DNA of 64,000 nt from Actinomycetota bacterium (GTDB lineage Bacteria > Actinomycetota > Geothermincolia > Geothermincolales > RBG-13-55-18). Below the pieces are notes generated by a model. That model was given only the letters and a program-made list of their open reading frames with translations. It had not been told where the DNA came from and did not search any database. The stretch covers positions 233,347 to 297,346 of the forward strand of contig JASEFK010000002.1 of assembly GCA_030019255.1 (NCBI GenBank), read 5' to 3'. Positions 16,138 to 26,923 of this stretch are shown here, piece by piece. The translations under genes and the position numbers were made by a program. Numbering within the stretch: the first letter of the stretch is position 1; the number at the start of each line of letters is the position of its first letter.

Positions 16138-16923
16138 TTGGCCACCCTCAAGGATGAGGCCATCGTCCTGCACGCCCATGACCTCGGGGAGGCCGACCGA
16201 ATCGTCTCCCTGATCACCGCTGGGCACGGCCTGCGCCGGGCGGTGGTCAAGGGGGTCAAGCGCACCGCGAGCCGTTTCGGGGCCCGGCTGGAACCCTTCA
16301 CCCACCTCAAGATAGTCCTCCACGAGGGGAGGAACCTGGACACGGTAACCCAGGCGGACACCGTCCACGCCCACGCCCCGCTGCGCTCCGATTACGAGAA
16401 GTACCTTTGCGGGGAGGCCATGCTGGAGCTGGCGGAGAGGTCCCTGCGGGAAAACCAGGCCATCCCCAGGTTCTTCGACCTGCTGCGGGTGACCCTCGGG
16501 GTGCTGGAGGGCGAGGTGAGAGACTGCGCCCTCCTGCTAGCCGCCTACCAGTTGAAGGCCTGCGCGCTCATCGGATACCGGCCCCACCTGGACCGCTGCC
16601 TCCACTGCGGTAGGGAGGCATCCACGGGATCCTGGCGCCTGGACCCCTCCGAGGGGGGGATCGCCTGCGCCAAGTGCGCGGGGGGCTCCTCCCGAACCTT
16701 CAATCTCAGCACGCAGGGCCTGGAACTCATGCGGCGCCTCCTAGGGACGGAAATGGCCGCGGTGGCCCGGTTCGAGGAACCTCCCCGCCTGGTCCTGGAA
16801 GCGCTAAGGGTATCCTTCGCCTACGCGGAGAGCGTCCTGGAACTGCGCCTGCGGTCGCGGCAGATCGTCCTCCAGCACCTGGAGGGAAAGATGCGCGGAG
16901 CGGGTCCGCTCGCTAACCCGTAA
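16138..16923 (+). CDS. recO: DNA repair protein RecO
   Basis: A 261-residue RecO: an N-terminal OB fold (ATLKDEAIVLHAHDLGEADRIVSL, KGVKRTASRFGARLEPF), a helical middle, and a zinc finger CLHCG...CAKC in the C-terminal half. RecO loads RecA with RecF/RecR and anneals DNA strands. The start is TTG 16138, with GAGGAG at the end of uppS as Shine-Dalgarno; no in-frame ATG lies nearby. The uppS-recO pairing is found in several Gram-positive groups. Confidence 0.9.
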   Translation: MATLKDEAIVLHAHDLGEADRIVSLITAGHGLRRAVVKGVKRTASRFGARLEPFTHLKIVLHEGRNLDTVTQADTVHAHAPLRSDYEKYLCGEAMLELAERSLRENQAIPRFFDLLRVTLGVLEGEVRDCALLLAAYQLKACALIGYRPHLDRCLHCGREASTGSWRLDPSEGGIACAKCAGGSSRTFNLSTQGLELMRRLLGTEMAAVARFEEPPRLVLEALRVSFAYAESVLELRLRSRQIVLQHLEGKMRGAGPLANP

Positions 16924-17169
16924 GGTTGGCCTCCGGTTGAGCACAGTAGCCCAAACGGTGGAGCGGATTCCCGGGGTAGTCGAACCTTCACAAAAGAGGC
17001 GGGACGTGCCGTGTGGAGCGTGGCATGGGCAACTCCCCGGTAAATGGCTGCCCTATTTCCTGGATACTCCCCGAGTGTTAGGTCGTCGAAATCCCCCGAC
17101 GAGGGAAGATCTATAAAATCCCAGGTAAAAGGGTATTGACCCTCTAATACCATAGTGGTATATTTACTT

Positions 17170-17293
17170 TGACCCCAAGGAGCTGGAGGGAAGTCCAGCC
17201 GGGGGACCCGGAAGGAGGAACCGGAAGGCGTAAGCTGGAAGGTGAGGCCGGAAGGGAAGCTCGGAGGGATGTACCAAAGGTTACTTGGGGTCA
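17170..17293. repeat. Possible 124-base element with 10-base inverted ends
   Basis: TGACCCCAAG (17170-17179) and CTTGGGGTCA (17284-17293) are exact inverted repeats around 104 bases. The size is close to the 125-base element at 55164-55288 and the GACCCC end is similar, but the rest of the motif is absent. A small ATACCA-TAG-TGGTAT hairpin lies just upstream (17147-17161). The whole gap 16924-17787 holds no convincing gene. Confidence 0.35.
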
Positions 17294-17521
17294 CTTCTTT
17301 TATATTTTATATTTATGGTTATTATCCGTAGGGATTATCGGGAACTTTCCCCAAACCGCACTTACCCACCAACCATCTCTCCTCATACATACCCACTTCT
17401 CTTCGCTGGAGCCAACCGGATCGTCCGGAACGTTTCTTCCGGCGAGCGGGCACGCTGCACCATAAGAGGCCGCAAGGGGGAATTCTCGCGGCGACTCACC
17501 CCACCCAAGGGGCCGGTGTTT

Positions 17522-17802
17522 GGTCGCAGCGAGCGTTTCAGCGAGCGAGACCATTAACCCCGGCCCCTCGGAAGAAGGAACTCCAAGGGAGAACAGCACA
17601 TCCATGAAAGCCAGCGGTCAGTCGGAGCGAGCGTCTCAGCGAGCGAGACCACTACCACCGGTTTTTCGGAAGAAAGAGGGATCCCAGGCGAACGAGACCA
17701 CTAACCCCGGCCTCCCCGGAAGAGGTAGAAGGGCGATACGGCTGGCAGGCGGCCTCCCGCCCCACATACCCCCCGGGGTATCAAAATTCAAGACCTGACC
17801 CC
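17522..17802 (+). repeat. Composite repeat element A, overlapping the deoC 3' end
   Basis: Three degenerate units built on GCGAGCGAGACCA then TAACCCCGGCC and CGGAAGA (about 17522-17578, 17621-17680, 17687-17725) are followed by a hairpin (ATACCCC/GGGGTAT, 17766-17781) and the family end motif AAAATTCAAGACCTGACCCC (17783-17802). The end supplies the last four sense codons and stop of deoC on the other strand. The body is shared with the copy at 44703-44884. No transposase is encoded. Confidence 0.75.
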
Positions 17803-18543
17803 ATAGATCCAGAGGTACTCCTGGAGGATGGCATAAGCCGCGCTGGTCCCGATCCGGTTGGCCCCGGCCCTCACCATCTCCATCACCTGGGCCAGGGTGC
17901 GTATCCCCCCGCTGGCCTTGACCCCGAAGCCCGGCCCCACCACCTCCCGCAGGAAGCGGACATCATCCGCAGTGGCCCCGGCGGGCCCGAAGCCCGTGGA
18001 GGTCTTCACGAAATCGGCCCCCGCTTCCCTGGCCAGCAGCGCCCCGAGGCGCATCTCCTCCCGACTCAGGTAACAGGTCTCCAGGATCACTTTCACCACC
18101 ACGTGGCCCTCCCCCTTGCCGGCGTCGTAACGGCGCGCCAGCTCCACCACGCCCCGGATGTCCTCCCTCACCCTCTCCAACCTTCCCGAGCGGAGGGCGG
18201 AGATGTTGATCACCATGTCCAGCTCCCCGGCTCCCTGCTGCAGCGCGAACACCGCCTCCGCCCTCTTGGCGTCGGTGGACTGGTAACCGAAGGGAAACCC
18301 CAGGGGTGCCCCTAGGACCACACCGCTTCCCCGGAGCTCCATGCGCGCCATGGGCAGGTAGTAAGGGGGCACGAAAACGGCCCGGAAGCGCGCATCCGCC
18401 GCCTGGCGCAAGAAGCTCAGGTACTCACGTTCATCGGCCTCCGGCCGCAGCAGGGTGGCGTCCAGGAGGTAGGTTAGATGCCCCACACTGGGAAACAATT
18501 CCAGGACTTCTTCCCTGGTCACCTCCCGTTTCGCTCCGGGCAT
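17788..18543 (-). CDS. deoC: Deoxyribose-phosphate aldolase
   Basis: A 251-residue class I aldolase that cleaves 2-deoxyribose 5-phosphate to acetaldehyde and glyceraldehyde 3-phosphate in deoxynucleoside catabolism. Visible hallmarks are LDATLLRPEA near the N-terminus, VVKVILETCYLS with the catalytic Lys pair region, GADFVKTSTGFGPAGAT with the Schiff-base Lys, and VKASGGIRT. The last residues GVRS and the stop are encoded by the end motif of repeat element A, so the native C-terminus was replaced when the element arrived. It is the last gene of the era-mgtE-deoC run, 13 bases behind mgtE. Confidence 0.92.
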   Translation of the reverse strand: MPGAKREVTREEVLELFPSVGHLTYLLDATLLRPEADEREYLSFLRQAADARFRAVFVPPYYLPMARMELRGSGVVLGAPLGFPFGYQSTDAKRAEAVFALQQGAGELDMVINISALRSGRLERVREDIRGVVELARRYDAGKGEGHVVVKVILETCYLSREEMRLGALLAREAGADFVKTSTGFGPAGATADDVRFLREVVGPGFGVKASGGIRTLAQVMEMVRAGANRIGTSAAYAILQEYLWIYGVRS

Positions 18544-18556
18544 CTCGCACCCCCAT

Positions 18557-19903
18557 TCATACCAAAGCCATGGCCACCAGGAGGTAGACCGCCAACCCCA
18601 CGGCGTCCATGAGCGTGGCCACCAGCGGCTCGGAGGCCTTGGAGGGATCGCGGCCCATCTTCCTCAGGAGCAGGGGAAGAGAGGACCCCAGCAGGGCGGC
18701 GGAGAGAACCGTGCAGGCCATGGCCAGACCCACCGCAGTTCCCAGGGCGGCGTTCTCGCGCATCAACCAGGCCACCACGGCGATTATCCCTCCCGAGGCC
18801 GCGGCCACCAGGAGACCGATGCCCACCTCGCTCGCCACGGCCCGCACGTACCGCCGCCCTTCTCCCTCCTGGAGGAGGTCCACGGTCACGCGCGTGGCGC
18901 TCTGCAGGGCCACCGTCCCTCCCATGGCCAGGATGGCGGGAATGAAGAAGATGATGGCCAGGTGATTCCTCAGCACCTCCGAGAAACCCCGCAGAATGCC
19001 CCCCACCACCAGGACCTCCAGAGCCAGGGCGAGGAAAACCCAGGGCAGCCTGCCCAGGAAGGGGACCAGCAGGGGATGCCTTTCCGCTCCTTCCTCCGTC
19101 TCCCAGCTCCCCACCAGGCTGTAGATGTCCTCCTGGGCCTCCTCCTCGATGACGTCCAGGACGTCGTCCACGGTGACTATCCCCAGGAGCCTCCCCTCCT
19201 CGTCCACCACCGGGACGGCCAGCAGGTCATAGCGGTCGATGAGGGCGGCTACCTTCTCCTGGTCCTCACCGGGGCCCACGGTGATGAGATCGCGGTGCAT
19301 GATACGGGAGACCGGCTCCTCCGGGTCGGCGACGATCAGCTCGCGCAGGGAGGTGACCCCCACCAGCCTTTCCCGCTCGTCCAGCAGGTACACGTAATAG
19401 ATCATCTCCACGCTTTCCGGCGCCTCGCGCAGCCTCTCCAGCACCTCGCCCACGGTGAGGTCCTGGCTCAGGCGCATGGCCTCGGGGGTCATGAGGCCTC
19501 CCGCCGTGCGCTCCCCGTGGGCCAGGAGGCGACGCAGCTCCCCGGCCTTCCGTGCGCTCAATCCGGAGAGGATGGACTCCCTTAACCTGGGGGGAAGGTC
19601 GGCCAGCAGGTCAACCGCGTCGTCGGGAGGCATCTCGGAGATGATGCGCACGGCCAGGTTGCGGGCCAGCCCCTCCACCACCCTCACCTGTTCCTCTTCG
19701 GACATCTCCAGGAGCGCCTCCGAGGAATCCTCGGCGTCCCAGGAACGGAAGATGCGCATCCGGTCCTCGTAGGGCACGCTCTCCAGGACCTCCGCGGCGT
19801 CCGCGGGGTGTAGCCCGTCTAGAAGGGCCAGGGCAGCCCCCATCTTCCCCTCCGCGAGAAGGTCCTTGAGGGTCTCGCCCAGAACCCGGTTTCTCTCCTC
19901 CAT
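18557..19903 (-). CDS. mgtE: Magnesium transporter MgtE
   Basis: A 448-residue protein with the complete MgtE layout: N-terminal superhelical MgtE_N domain (residues about 15-120, LHPADAAEVLESVPYEDR), two CBS motifs (about 125-245, ending IVTVDDVLDVI), and five membrane helices in the C-terminal 170 residues. The pore segment PLVATLMDAVGLAVYL keeps the conserved Asp. The usual GGNxGxQ loop reads GGTVALQS here, a mild change. It conducts Mg2+ inward and is gated by Mg2+ binding to the CBS domains. It sits between era and deoC in one transcript. Confidence 0.93.
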   Translation of the reverse strand: MEERNRVLGETLKDLLAEGKMGAALALLDGLHPADAAEVLESVPYEDRMRIFRSWDAEDSSEALLEMSEEEQVRVVEGLARNLAVRIISEMPPDDAVDLLADLPPRLRESILSGLSARKAGELRRLLAHGERTAGGLMTPEAMRLSQDLTVGEVLERLREAPESVEMIYYVYLLDERERLVGVTSLRELIVADPEEPVSRIMHRDLITVGPGEDQEKVAALIDRYDLLAVPVVDEEGRLLGIVTVDDVLDVIEEEAQEDIYSLVGSWETEEGAERHPLLVPFLGRLPWVFLALALEVLVVGGILRGFSEVLRNHLAIIFFIPAILAMGGTVALQSATRVTVDLLQEGEGRRYVRAVASEVGIGLLVAAASGGIIAVVAWLMRENAALGTAVGLAMACTVLSAALLGSSLPLLLRKMGRDPSKASEPLVATLMDAVGLAVYLLVAMALV

Positions 19904-19929
19904 GGCCTCCCTCTTATCCTGTGCAGGTA

Positions 19930-20850
19930 TCAGTAGCCCATCCTGCGCACCAGCTGGGGCCGTTTGGACCAGTCCTTTTCCACCTTGACCTGGAGCTGCA
20001 GGAAGACCTTCTCTCCTAACAGGGGTTCAATCTCCCGGCGTGCCCGGGTGCCGATCTCCTTGAGCATGCGGCCCCCCCTGCCTATGATGATGCCCTTCTG
20101 GGAATCCCTCTCCACGTAGATGACCGCCTGGATGTCCACTATCTCCCCGTCCTCCCGCTTACCCATCTCCTCAACCACCACGGCCACGCTGTGAGGGACC
20201 TCCTCCCGCGTGAGCTGTAGGACCTTCTCCCGGATGAGCTCGGCCACTATGAAGGTCACCGGCTGGTCGGTGATCATATCATCAGGGTAATACTTGGGGC
20301 CCTCCGGCAGCAGCTCCACGATCTTCTCGATGAGAGCGTGGACGTTCTCGCCGGTCTTGGCGGAAAGGGGGATGACGTCCTCGAAATCCCCCAGGTTCTC
20401 CGCCACCGCCAGCTGGGCCTCCACCTGCTCGGGGCTCAACCTGTCTATCTTGTTGAGCACCGCCACCACCGGGGTCTCCAGGCCGGACAGCTCCCCGGCA
20501 ATGAACAAGTCGCCCTTACCGATGGTCTGGGTCCCGTCCAGCATGAAGACCACCACGTCCACCTCGGAGAGGGTCTCCCTGACCGCCTTGTTCAACCTCT
20601 CCCCCAGGGCGTTCCGGGGCTTGTGCAGACCCGGGGTATCCACGAAGATTATCTGGGCGTCGTCCCGGGTGAGTATGCAGCGGATCTTGTTGCGCGTAGT
20701 CTGGGGCTTTTCGGAGATGATGGCCAGCTTGCGATGCATGAGGTTGTTGAGCAGCGTGGATTTTCCCACGTTGGGCCGGCCGATGATGCCCACGAACCCC
20801 GAGCGGTAAGCGCCTTGCGGACTTGAATCCTCGGACATGACCTCCTCCAT
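19930..20850 (-). CDS. era: GTPase Era
   Basis: A 306-residue ribosome-assembly GTPase. G1 is GRPNVGKSTLLN, G3 DTPGLHKP, G4 NKID, with a C-terminal KH domain (KGIIIGRGGRMLKEIGTRAR) that binds the 3' end of 16S rRNA. Start ATG 20850 (MEEVMSED) follows GGCGAGG; ATG 20838 (MSEDSS) is a close alternative. It lies downstream of rodA and upstream of mgtE on the minus strand. Confidence 0.95.
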   Translation of the reverse strand: MEEVMSEDSSPQGAYRSGFVGIIGRPNVGKSTLLNNLMHRKLAIISEKPQTTRNKIRCILTRDDAQIIFVDTPGLHKPRNALGERLNKAVRETLSEVDVVVFMLDGTQTIGKGDLFIAGELSGLETPVVAVLNKIDRLSPEQVEAQLAVAENLGDFEDVIPLSAKTGENVHALIEKIVELLPEGPKYYPDDMITDQPVTFIVAELIREKVLQLTREEVPHSVAVVVEEMGKREDGEIVDIQAVIYVERDSQKGIIIGRGGRMLKEIGTRARREIEPLLGEKVFLQLQVKVEKDWSKRPQLVRRMGY

Positions 20851-20941
20851 CCTCGCCTTGACCTACCCGTATCCCGCGACCTCCTTGCTCCCGCGGGAGG
20901 AAATTCCCACCCTTCGAAAGAGATGGGATTTTTTGCCATAC

Positions 20942-22117
20942 CTATATCTGGGAGAACCTCCGCATGTACACGTTGGTGAGCAGGCCAACGGCCGCCAGGT
21001 TGACGATGAGGCTCGATCCTCCGTAGGTGATGAAGGGCAGAGGGATACCGGTTATGGGCATGATCCCTATTGTCATGCCTATGTTCACGATGATCTGGAA
21101 GGCGAACATGGTCACGATGCCGAAGGCGATCATGGTCCCGTAGAAATCGCGAGCGTGGTTGGCGATGCGCACCCCCCTCCAGAGAAGGTAACAGAAGGCC
21201 GCGATGAGCAGCAAGGCCCCGATCAACCCCAGCTCCTCTCCCACCACGGCGAAGACGAAGTCGGTATGGTGGGCGGGGATGAACTTGAGGTTGGTCTGGG
21301 TGCCCTTGAAGAGCCCCTTTCCCACCAGCTGGCCCGATCCAATGGCTATCTTGGACTGCATGAGCTGGTAACCGGCCCCCTGGATGCTGCTCCCCTGCTT
21401 GAGGAAGGCCGTGAAGCGCTCCACCTGGTAGTCGTGGAAAAGGTGGAAGGCGAACCCCAGGGTGAACCCCAGGACCCCCAGGCCCACGAAACCCAGCCAG
21501 TAGCGCATGCGGCAGCCTACCAGGTAGAGCATGCCCAGCAGGATGGCCGCCAGCACCAGGGTGGTTCCCAGATCGGGCTGGAGGAAGACGAAGAACATGA
21601 AGGGGAGGGCCCAGAGCGTCGGGACGACAAAGCTGCGGAGGGACTCCGGATCCGCCTTGTTGTCGGAAAAGTAGTTGGCCAGGACCAGGATGAGCACCAG
21701 CTTGCAGTATTCGGAGGGCTGGAAGCTGAAGGGTCCCAGGGTTATCCAGCGCTGAGCCCCCATGGCCTCCTCGGTGAGAAAGACCACCAGGAGGGCGAGG
21801 AGGAAGAAACCGTAGATGAAGGGCGTGGCCACCTTGAGGCGGCGGTAGTCGAAGCTGAGCATGAGGCCCATGACCACCAGGCCCACCAGGAAATTCAGGG
21901 CCGTGCGTAAAACGTAATAGGTGGGGTTGTCCGGGTTGTCCCCCCGGGTGGCGCTGTACTGGACGAGCATCCCGAAGGCCACCAGGAAAAGGGTAACCGC
22001 CAGGAGGGACCAGTCCACGTGGCGGATGGGCATCCCGCTCAAGCGGCGGGCTACCTCGTCGGTCCTCCTCCGCTCCGTAACCTTGGGGGCCAGGACCCTT
22101 CCCAGCCGAGTTGGCAT
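20942..22117 (-). CDS. rodA: Rod-shape peptidoglycan polymerase RodA (SEDS family)
   Basis: A 391-residue membrane protein with about ten helices and SEDS hallmarks: WITLGPFSFQPSEYCKL, FVFAVVGEELGLIGA and GIMPITGIPLPFITYGGSSL. RodA polymerises lipid II glycan strands for side-wall elongation with the class B PBP encoded just upstream (mrdA, 18 bases away). The N-terminus carries a cytoplasmic tail of about 30 residues. Confidence 0.93.
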   Translation of the reverse strand: MPTRLGRVLAPKVTERRRTDEVARRLSGMPIRHVDWSLLAVTLFLVAFGMLVQYSATRGDNPDNPTYYVLRTALNFLVGLVVMGLMLSFDYRRLKVATPFIYGFFLLALLVVFLTEEAMGAQRWITLGPFSFQPSEYCKLVLILVLANYFSDNKADPESLRSFVVPTLWALPFMFFVFLQPDLGTTLVLAAILLGMLYLVGCRMRYWLGFVGLGVLGFTLGFAFHLFHDYQVERFTAFLKQGSSIQGAGYQLMQSKIAIGSGQLVGKGLFKGTQTNLKFIPAHHTDFVFAVVGEELGLIGALLLIAAFCYLLWRGVRIANHARDFYGTMIAFGIVTMFAFQIIVNIGMTIGIMPITGIPLPFITYGGSSLIVNLAAVGLLTNVYMRRFSQI

Positions 22118-22135
22118 AATTCCTCTACCCCCTCC

Positions 22136-24085
22136 TCACTCGGTCACCGTGACCTCCGGCTGTCCCCGCGGGATGCCGAAGATATACTCCAGGATGTGCC
22201 GGGCGATGGGAGCGGCCACCAGGCCTCCATGGCCGCCCTCCTCCACCATCACCACCACCACGTAGCGAGGATCGTTGGCCGGAGCGTAGCAGGCGAACCA
22301 GGCGCAGGGCTGCTTGCCCTGGACCTCGGCGGTTCCCGTCTTCCCGGCCACGGGGATGGCCTTGATGGGAAAGCCGGCAAAGGCCCCGGCAGCCGTTCCT
22401 CCCCGGGCTACCACCCCGGTGAGGGCGTTGCGCACCACGTCCAACTTGTCCTTGTCCACGTGGATGCCGAGATCGTTGTCGGGATCGGTGATATCCCCGA
22501 TCTGCTGGGGCTGGATGGTCTCCACCGTCTCCCCGAGGTAGGTGAGGATCTCCTTCCCCACGTGGGGCCGGAAGTATGGGCCCCGGTTGGCTATGGCCGC
22601 GTACAGGTTGGCCAGCTGCAGGGGGGTGACCAGAATGTCTCCCTGCCCCACGGCCATGTTCACCGTATCCCCGGGATACCAGCGCTGGTAGTCCGGGTTC
22701 CCCTGATTGAACTCCCACTTCCACTGCGGGGTGGGGACCCGTCCCTCGAACTCGTTGGGGAGGTCCACGCCCGTGGGCTTGCCCAGCCCGGCCAGGACGG
22801 CGTAATCCTGCAGGCGGGTGACCCAACCTTCCCGGTTGCGGTTTTCGTAGAAAGCGTATCCCAGGTCATAGAAGACCACGTCGCAGGACTGGATGATGGC
22901 GCTCATGAAGTTGATGGAGCCGTGGGTACCCCAGCAGGTCTTGGGAAACTGGGCGAACTCCCCCCGGTTGAAGACGTGCCCGCAGAAGAAGGGGGAATAA
23001 GCGCTCACCATCCCCTCCTGGAGGGCGGCCATGGCGGTGACCACCTTGAAAGTTGACCCGGGTGGGTACTGTCCCACGATGGCCCGGTTGTTCAGGGGAT
23101 AGTTGTTGCGGGGGTCGTTGAGCCTTTGCCATTCCTCCTCGTCAATCCCGCCCACGAAATCCTCCAGGTTGAAGGTGGGCTCGCTGGCCATGGCCAGTAT
23201 CTCGCCCGTACGGGGGTCCAGGACTACCGCCGCTCCCGCCGGGGCCACGTAGTTCTTGCCCCGCTCGCGGTCGAAGTAGGTGCGTGCCTGGGCCATGCCC
23301 TGCCGGAGGCTCTCCTCCACCGCCCGCTGGAGTTCCTTGTCCAGGGTGAGGACCAGGGTTTTCCCCGGGTTTCGCTCCTCCCTCCCCAGTTCCTGGAGAG
23401 GCCTGCCCCGGGCGTCCACCTCCATGATCAGCTTGCCATCCACCCCCCGCAGGATATCCTCGTAGTAGGCCTCCACCCCCGAGGTCCCCACGATATCCCC
23501 CGCCTTGTAACCCTTGTCCTTCAGCACTTTAAGTTGTTCCTCTGAAATTTCTCCCAGGTACCCCAGAACGTGGGCCGCCAAGCTCTCGTCCCCATCAGGG
23601 TATTCGCGGACCGGCATCTTCTCGGGGAACACCCAGGGGAAGTCCGCCTGCCTCTCCTGGATGAAGAAATAGACCTCGGGGTCCACGTCCTTCTTGATGA
23701 GCACCGGCTTGTGCGGCTGCACGCCCTCGCCCTGGAGTTTTTTCATGATCTCCTCGCCGCTCATGCCCAGCATGGCTCCCAGGCGGGCGGCCTCACCTTC
23801 CTTGTCCTCCAGCTTCTCGAACTCCGTGGGGAGGACGAAGATGGAGAGAGCCCAGCGGTTTCCCACCAGCATCTGGTAGTTGCGGTCCAGTATCTTGCCC
23901 CGGGAGGCCTCCAGGGGGACCTCCCGCACCCGGTTGCCCTCGGCCATGCTCCGGTAGCGGTCCCCCTGCACTACCTGCAGGAACCAAAGCCTGACCACCA
24001 GTACGGCCACCATGACCCCGATGAACATGACGAAAAGGGTATAGCGGTGGACCATGGCTCCTTTCTGCTGCGGGTTAACGGGCAT
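22136..24085 (-). CDS. mrdA: Penicillin-binding protein 2 (elongasome transpeptidase)
   Basis: A 649-residue class B PBP. One N-terminal membrane helix (YTLFVMFIGVMVAVLVVRLWFL), a PBP dimer domain starting near EVPLEASRGKILDRN, then the transpeptidase domain with PPGSTFKVV (catalytic Ser, SxxK), SCDVVFYDLG (SxN-like position) and KTGTAEVQG (KTG). It crosslinks new wall during rod elongation, paired with RodA. It lies in the standard mreB-mreC-mreD-mrdA-rodA order. Confidence 0.93.
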   Translation of the reverse strand: MPVNPQQKGAMVHRYTLFVMFIGVMVAVLVVRLWFLQVVQGDRYRSMAEGNRVREVPLEASRGKILDRNYQMLVGNRWALSIFVLPTEFEKLEDKEGEAARLGAMLGMSGEEIMKKLQGEGVQPHKPVLIKKDVDPEVYFFIQERQADFPWVFPEKMPVREYPDGDESLAAHVLGYLGEISEEQLKVLKDKGYKAGDIVGTSGVEAYYEDILRGVDGKLIMEVDARGRPLQELGREERNPGKTLVLTLDKELQRAVEESLRQGMAQARTYFDRERGKNYVAPAGAAVVLDPRTGEILAMASEPTFNLEDFVGGIDEEEWQRLNDPRNNYPLNNRAIVGQYPPGSTFKVVTAMAALQEGMVSAYSPFFCGHVFNRGEFAQFPKTCWGTHGSINFMSAIIQSCDVVFYDLGYAFYENRNREGWVTRLQDYAVLAGLGKPTGVDLPNEFEGRVPTPQWKWEFNQGNPDYQRWYPGDTVNMAVGQGDILVTPLQLANLYAAIANRGPYFRPHVGKEILTYLGETVETIQPQQIGDITDPDNDLGIHVDKDKLDVVRNALTGVVARGGTAAGAFAGFPIKAIPVAGKTGTAEVQGKQPCAWFACYAPANDPRYVVVVMVEEGGHGGLVAAPIARHILEYIFGIPRGQPEVTVTE

Positions 24086-24097
24086 GGCGACCCCACC

Positions 24098-24607
24098 TCA
24101 CTGGAACATCATCTCCCTTTCCTCGCGACCGGCAAACCTTCCCAGCAGGGGATAGACGGCCAGGGTGAGCACGGAGTTGTACAGCGCCAGCCCGAAGACC
24201 ACCCCGGGGTTCAGAGGGGGTCTCTGCTCCAGGCCCACCATGGTCCAGGCGGCGAACTTGATGAGCTCGTGGAGGAGGGTGCCCGCGAAGACGATGAGCA
24301 TGGGCCAGACCACGGACTTGGAGACCACGCGCTGCCGGAGCTCACCGGAGAAATAGCCGATGAGGGTCTTGGCGAAGGCCCCCACCCCCAGGACGGCGGT
24401 GGTGAAGACGTCCTCAAGCAGGCCGCCCCAGAACCCGAAGAGGGCTCCCCGGGTGGGGTCCTCGAAGAGGGCCCAGCAGATGGTGGCCGTGAGGAGGAGG
24501 TCCGGCTTTACACTCCCCACGCTTATCTCCCCCGCTACCGCCACCTGGAGGAGGAGAGCCACCAGGATGATGATGGCAAAGAGCAGCCGGCGGTGGGCGG
24601 TTATCAT
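24098..24607 (-). CDS. mreD: Rod-shape-determining protein MreD
   Basis: A 169-residue protein with five or six membrane helices and little else, as expected of MreD (AIIILVALLLQVAVAG, PDLLLTATICWALFEDP). Its ATG overlaps the mreC stop (24604-24607), so translation is coupled. It connects MreC and the PBP2/RodA complex in the membrane. The identification rests on size, topology and position. Confidence 0.88.
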   Translation of the reverse strand: MITAHRRLLFAIIILVALLLQVAVAGEISVGSVKPDLLLTATICWALFEDPTRGALFGFWGGLLEDVFTTAVLGVGAFAKTLIGYFSGELRQRVVSKSVVWPMLIVFAGTLLHELIKFAAWTMVGLEQRPPLNPGVVFGLALYNSVLTLAVYPLLGRFAGREEREMMFQ

Positions 24608-25473
24608 ATCCCGCTCCCCCCTTCGGCGACTCCCGGTGCGGTGGTAGGCTTCGGGGAGATCACCACCATGACCCTGTCCAGGCGGGTCATGTTGGCCCGC
24701 GGCTGGATAATGATTCCTACCGATAGGTCCGCCTGCTTCTCCCCTATCTCGGTCACCGTGCCGATGGGTATGCCCGCCGGGCAGGTGCCCCCCATGCCCG
24801 AGGTGACCACCACGTCGCCCGTGCGCACGTCAGCCTCCAGGTTGAGGAGCTCGAGGTGCACCCTTCCACCGCCCTCCCCGCGCAGGATGCCCATCTCCGA
24901 GTTGCGCTGCAGCCTGGCTCCCACGGCGCTTTTCTCATCGGTGATCAGCTGCACTATCGAGGACTTCGCCGTGCAGGTGATTATCCTGCCCACCAGGCTC
25001 CCGTCCTCGCTGAGCACGGCCATGTACTCCTGCAGACCGTCATCGTATCCCGCCCCGATGATGATGGTCTGCTCCCAGGCGTCGGGGCTGGCCCCGATAA
25101 CCTCCACCACCAGGAACTCCAGTTCCGGGTAAGCTTCCTTGACCGCGATCATCTCCCTCAGGGCCTCGTTCTCGCGCCGCATCCCTTCCAGCTCGTGGAC
25201 CCTCTGCTCCAGAAGCCTTACCTCGTCCTTAAGGCGGTCCCTCTCTCCCCGGGCCCGCCCCAGGTCCACCAGGAAGCCGATGCCGTCGCGCACTGGGCTC
25301 AGCACCTTGCTCATCCCCTTCTGCAGGGGGGAGATGACGTCCATGGAAAAACGCTGCAGGCGGTGCAGCAGGCCGTTCTCGCTCTCGCGGGAGTAGACGG
25401 TGACCAGAAGTATGCACACCAGTATGAGAATGACGATGAGAAATCGCTGTCTGCGGTTGCGTCTTTCCAGCAT
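24604..25473 (-). CDS. mreC: Rod-shape-determining protein MreC
   Basis: A 289-residue protein with one N-terminal membrane helix (RFLIVILILVCILLVTVYS), a coiled coil (about residues 65-105, GERDRLKDEVRLLEQRVHEL) and the periplasmic double beta-barrel with the MreC signature VIGASPDAWEQTIIIGAG and GDVVVTSGMGGTCPAGIPIG. It scaffolds and activates PBP2. It is 17 bases behind mreB. Confidence 0.93.
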   Translation of the reverse strand: MLERRNRRQRFLIVILILVCILLVTVYSRESENGLLHRLQRFSMDVISPLQKGMSKVLSPVRDGIGFLVDLGRARGERDRLKDEVRLLEQRVHELEGMRRENEALREMIAVKEAYPELEFLVVEVIGASPDAWEQTIIIGAGYDDGLQEYMAVLSEDGSLVGRIITCTAKSSIVQLITDEKSAVGARLQRNSEMGILRGEGGGRVHLELLNLEADVRTGDVVVTSGMGGTCPAGIPIGTVTEIGEKQADLSVGIIIQPRANMTRLDRVMVVISPKPTTAPGVAEGGSGI

Positions 25474-25490
25474 GATCTCTCATCCCCGGT

Positions 25491-26546
<1,056 letters not shown>

Positions 26547-26591
26547 TTAACGGCCCGAAGGCCGCTTCGCGTCGCGCTCATCATCCTAATA

Positions 26592-26600
26592 ATTTTATCA
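26592..26600 (-). promoter_or_regulatory. Extended -10 promoter of the mre operon
   Basis: On the minus strand TGATAAAAT is an extended -10 (TGn plus TAAAAT) about 70 bases before the mreB start, in the only AT-rich spot between ndk and mreB. The rest of 26601-26923 shows no gene. Confidence 0.5.
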
Positions 26601-26923
26601 CAAGGGCCTGGTTCTCCTTCCCCCGCCCCCGCGGCGGAGCGGGAGTGCTGGTCGCCAAGCTTAATGACGGGGGTCCGCGCCGGGCGGTTCCCCCTCCCTC
26701 GGGCGCGGCGGGATCTTCCCTGGCTCGAACCGGCAGATTGGTTCCCCATGTCCCTCCCGATTCACACGCCCCCGCACGCAGCGGTAACATCCCCGGGGCG
26801 GCCGTCAGGGGCTCTCCGGGTCCGGCCTTCCCCCCGGGCGGTTACCGGCAGATAACGGCATGGTGACCGTTACGTAGGCGACGCTTTTTCCCGCATGCCG
26901 AGGCGTTCTCCTTCCCCTGGCCG

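Noticed and set aside
17285-17557. Reading frame of about 90 codons on the plus strand
   Set aside because: No ribosome site, composition unlike neighbouring genes, and it runs into the repeat element body.
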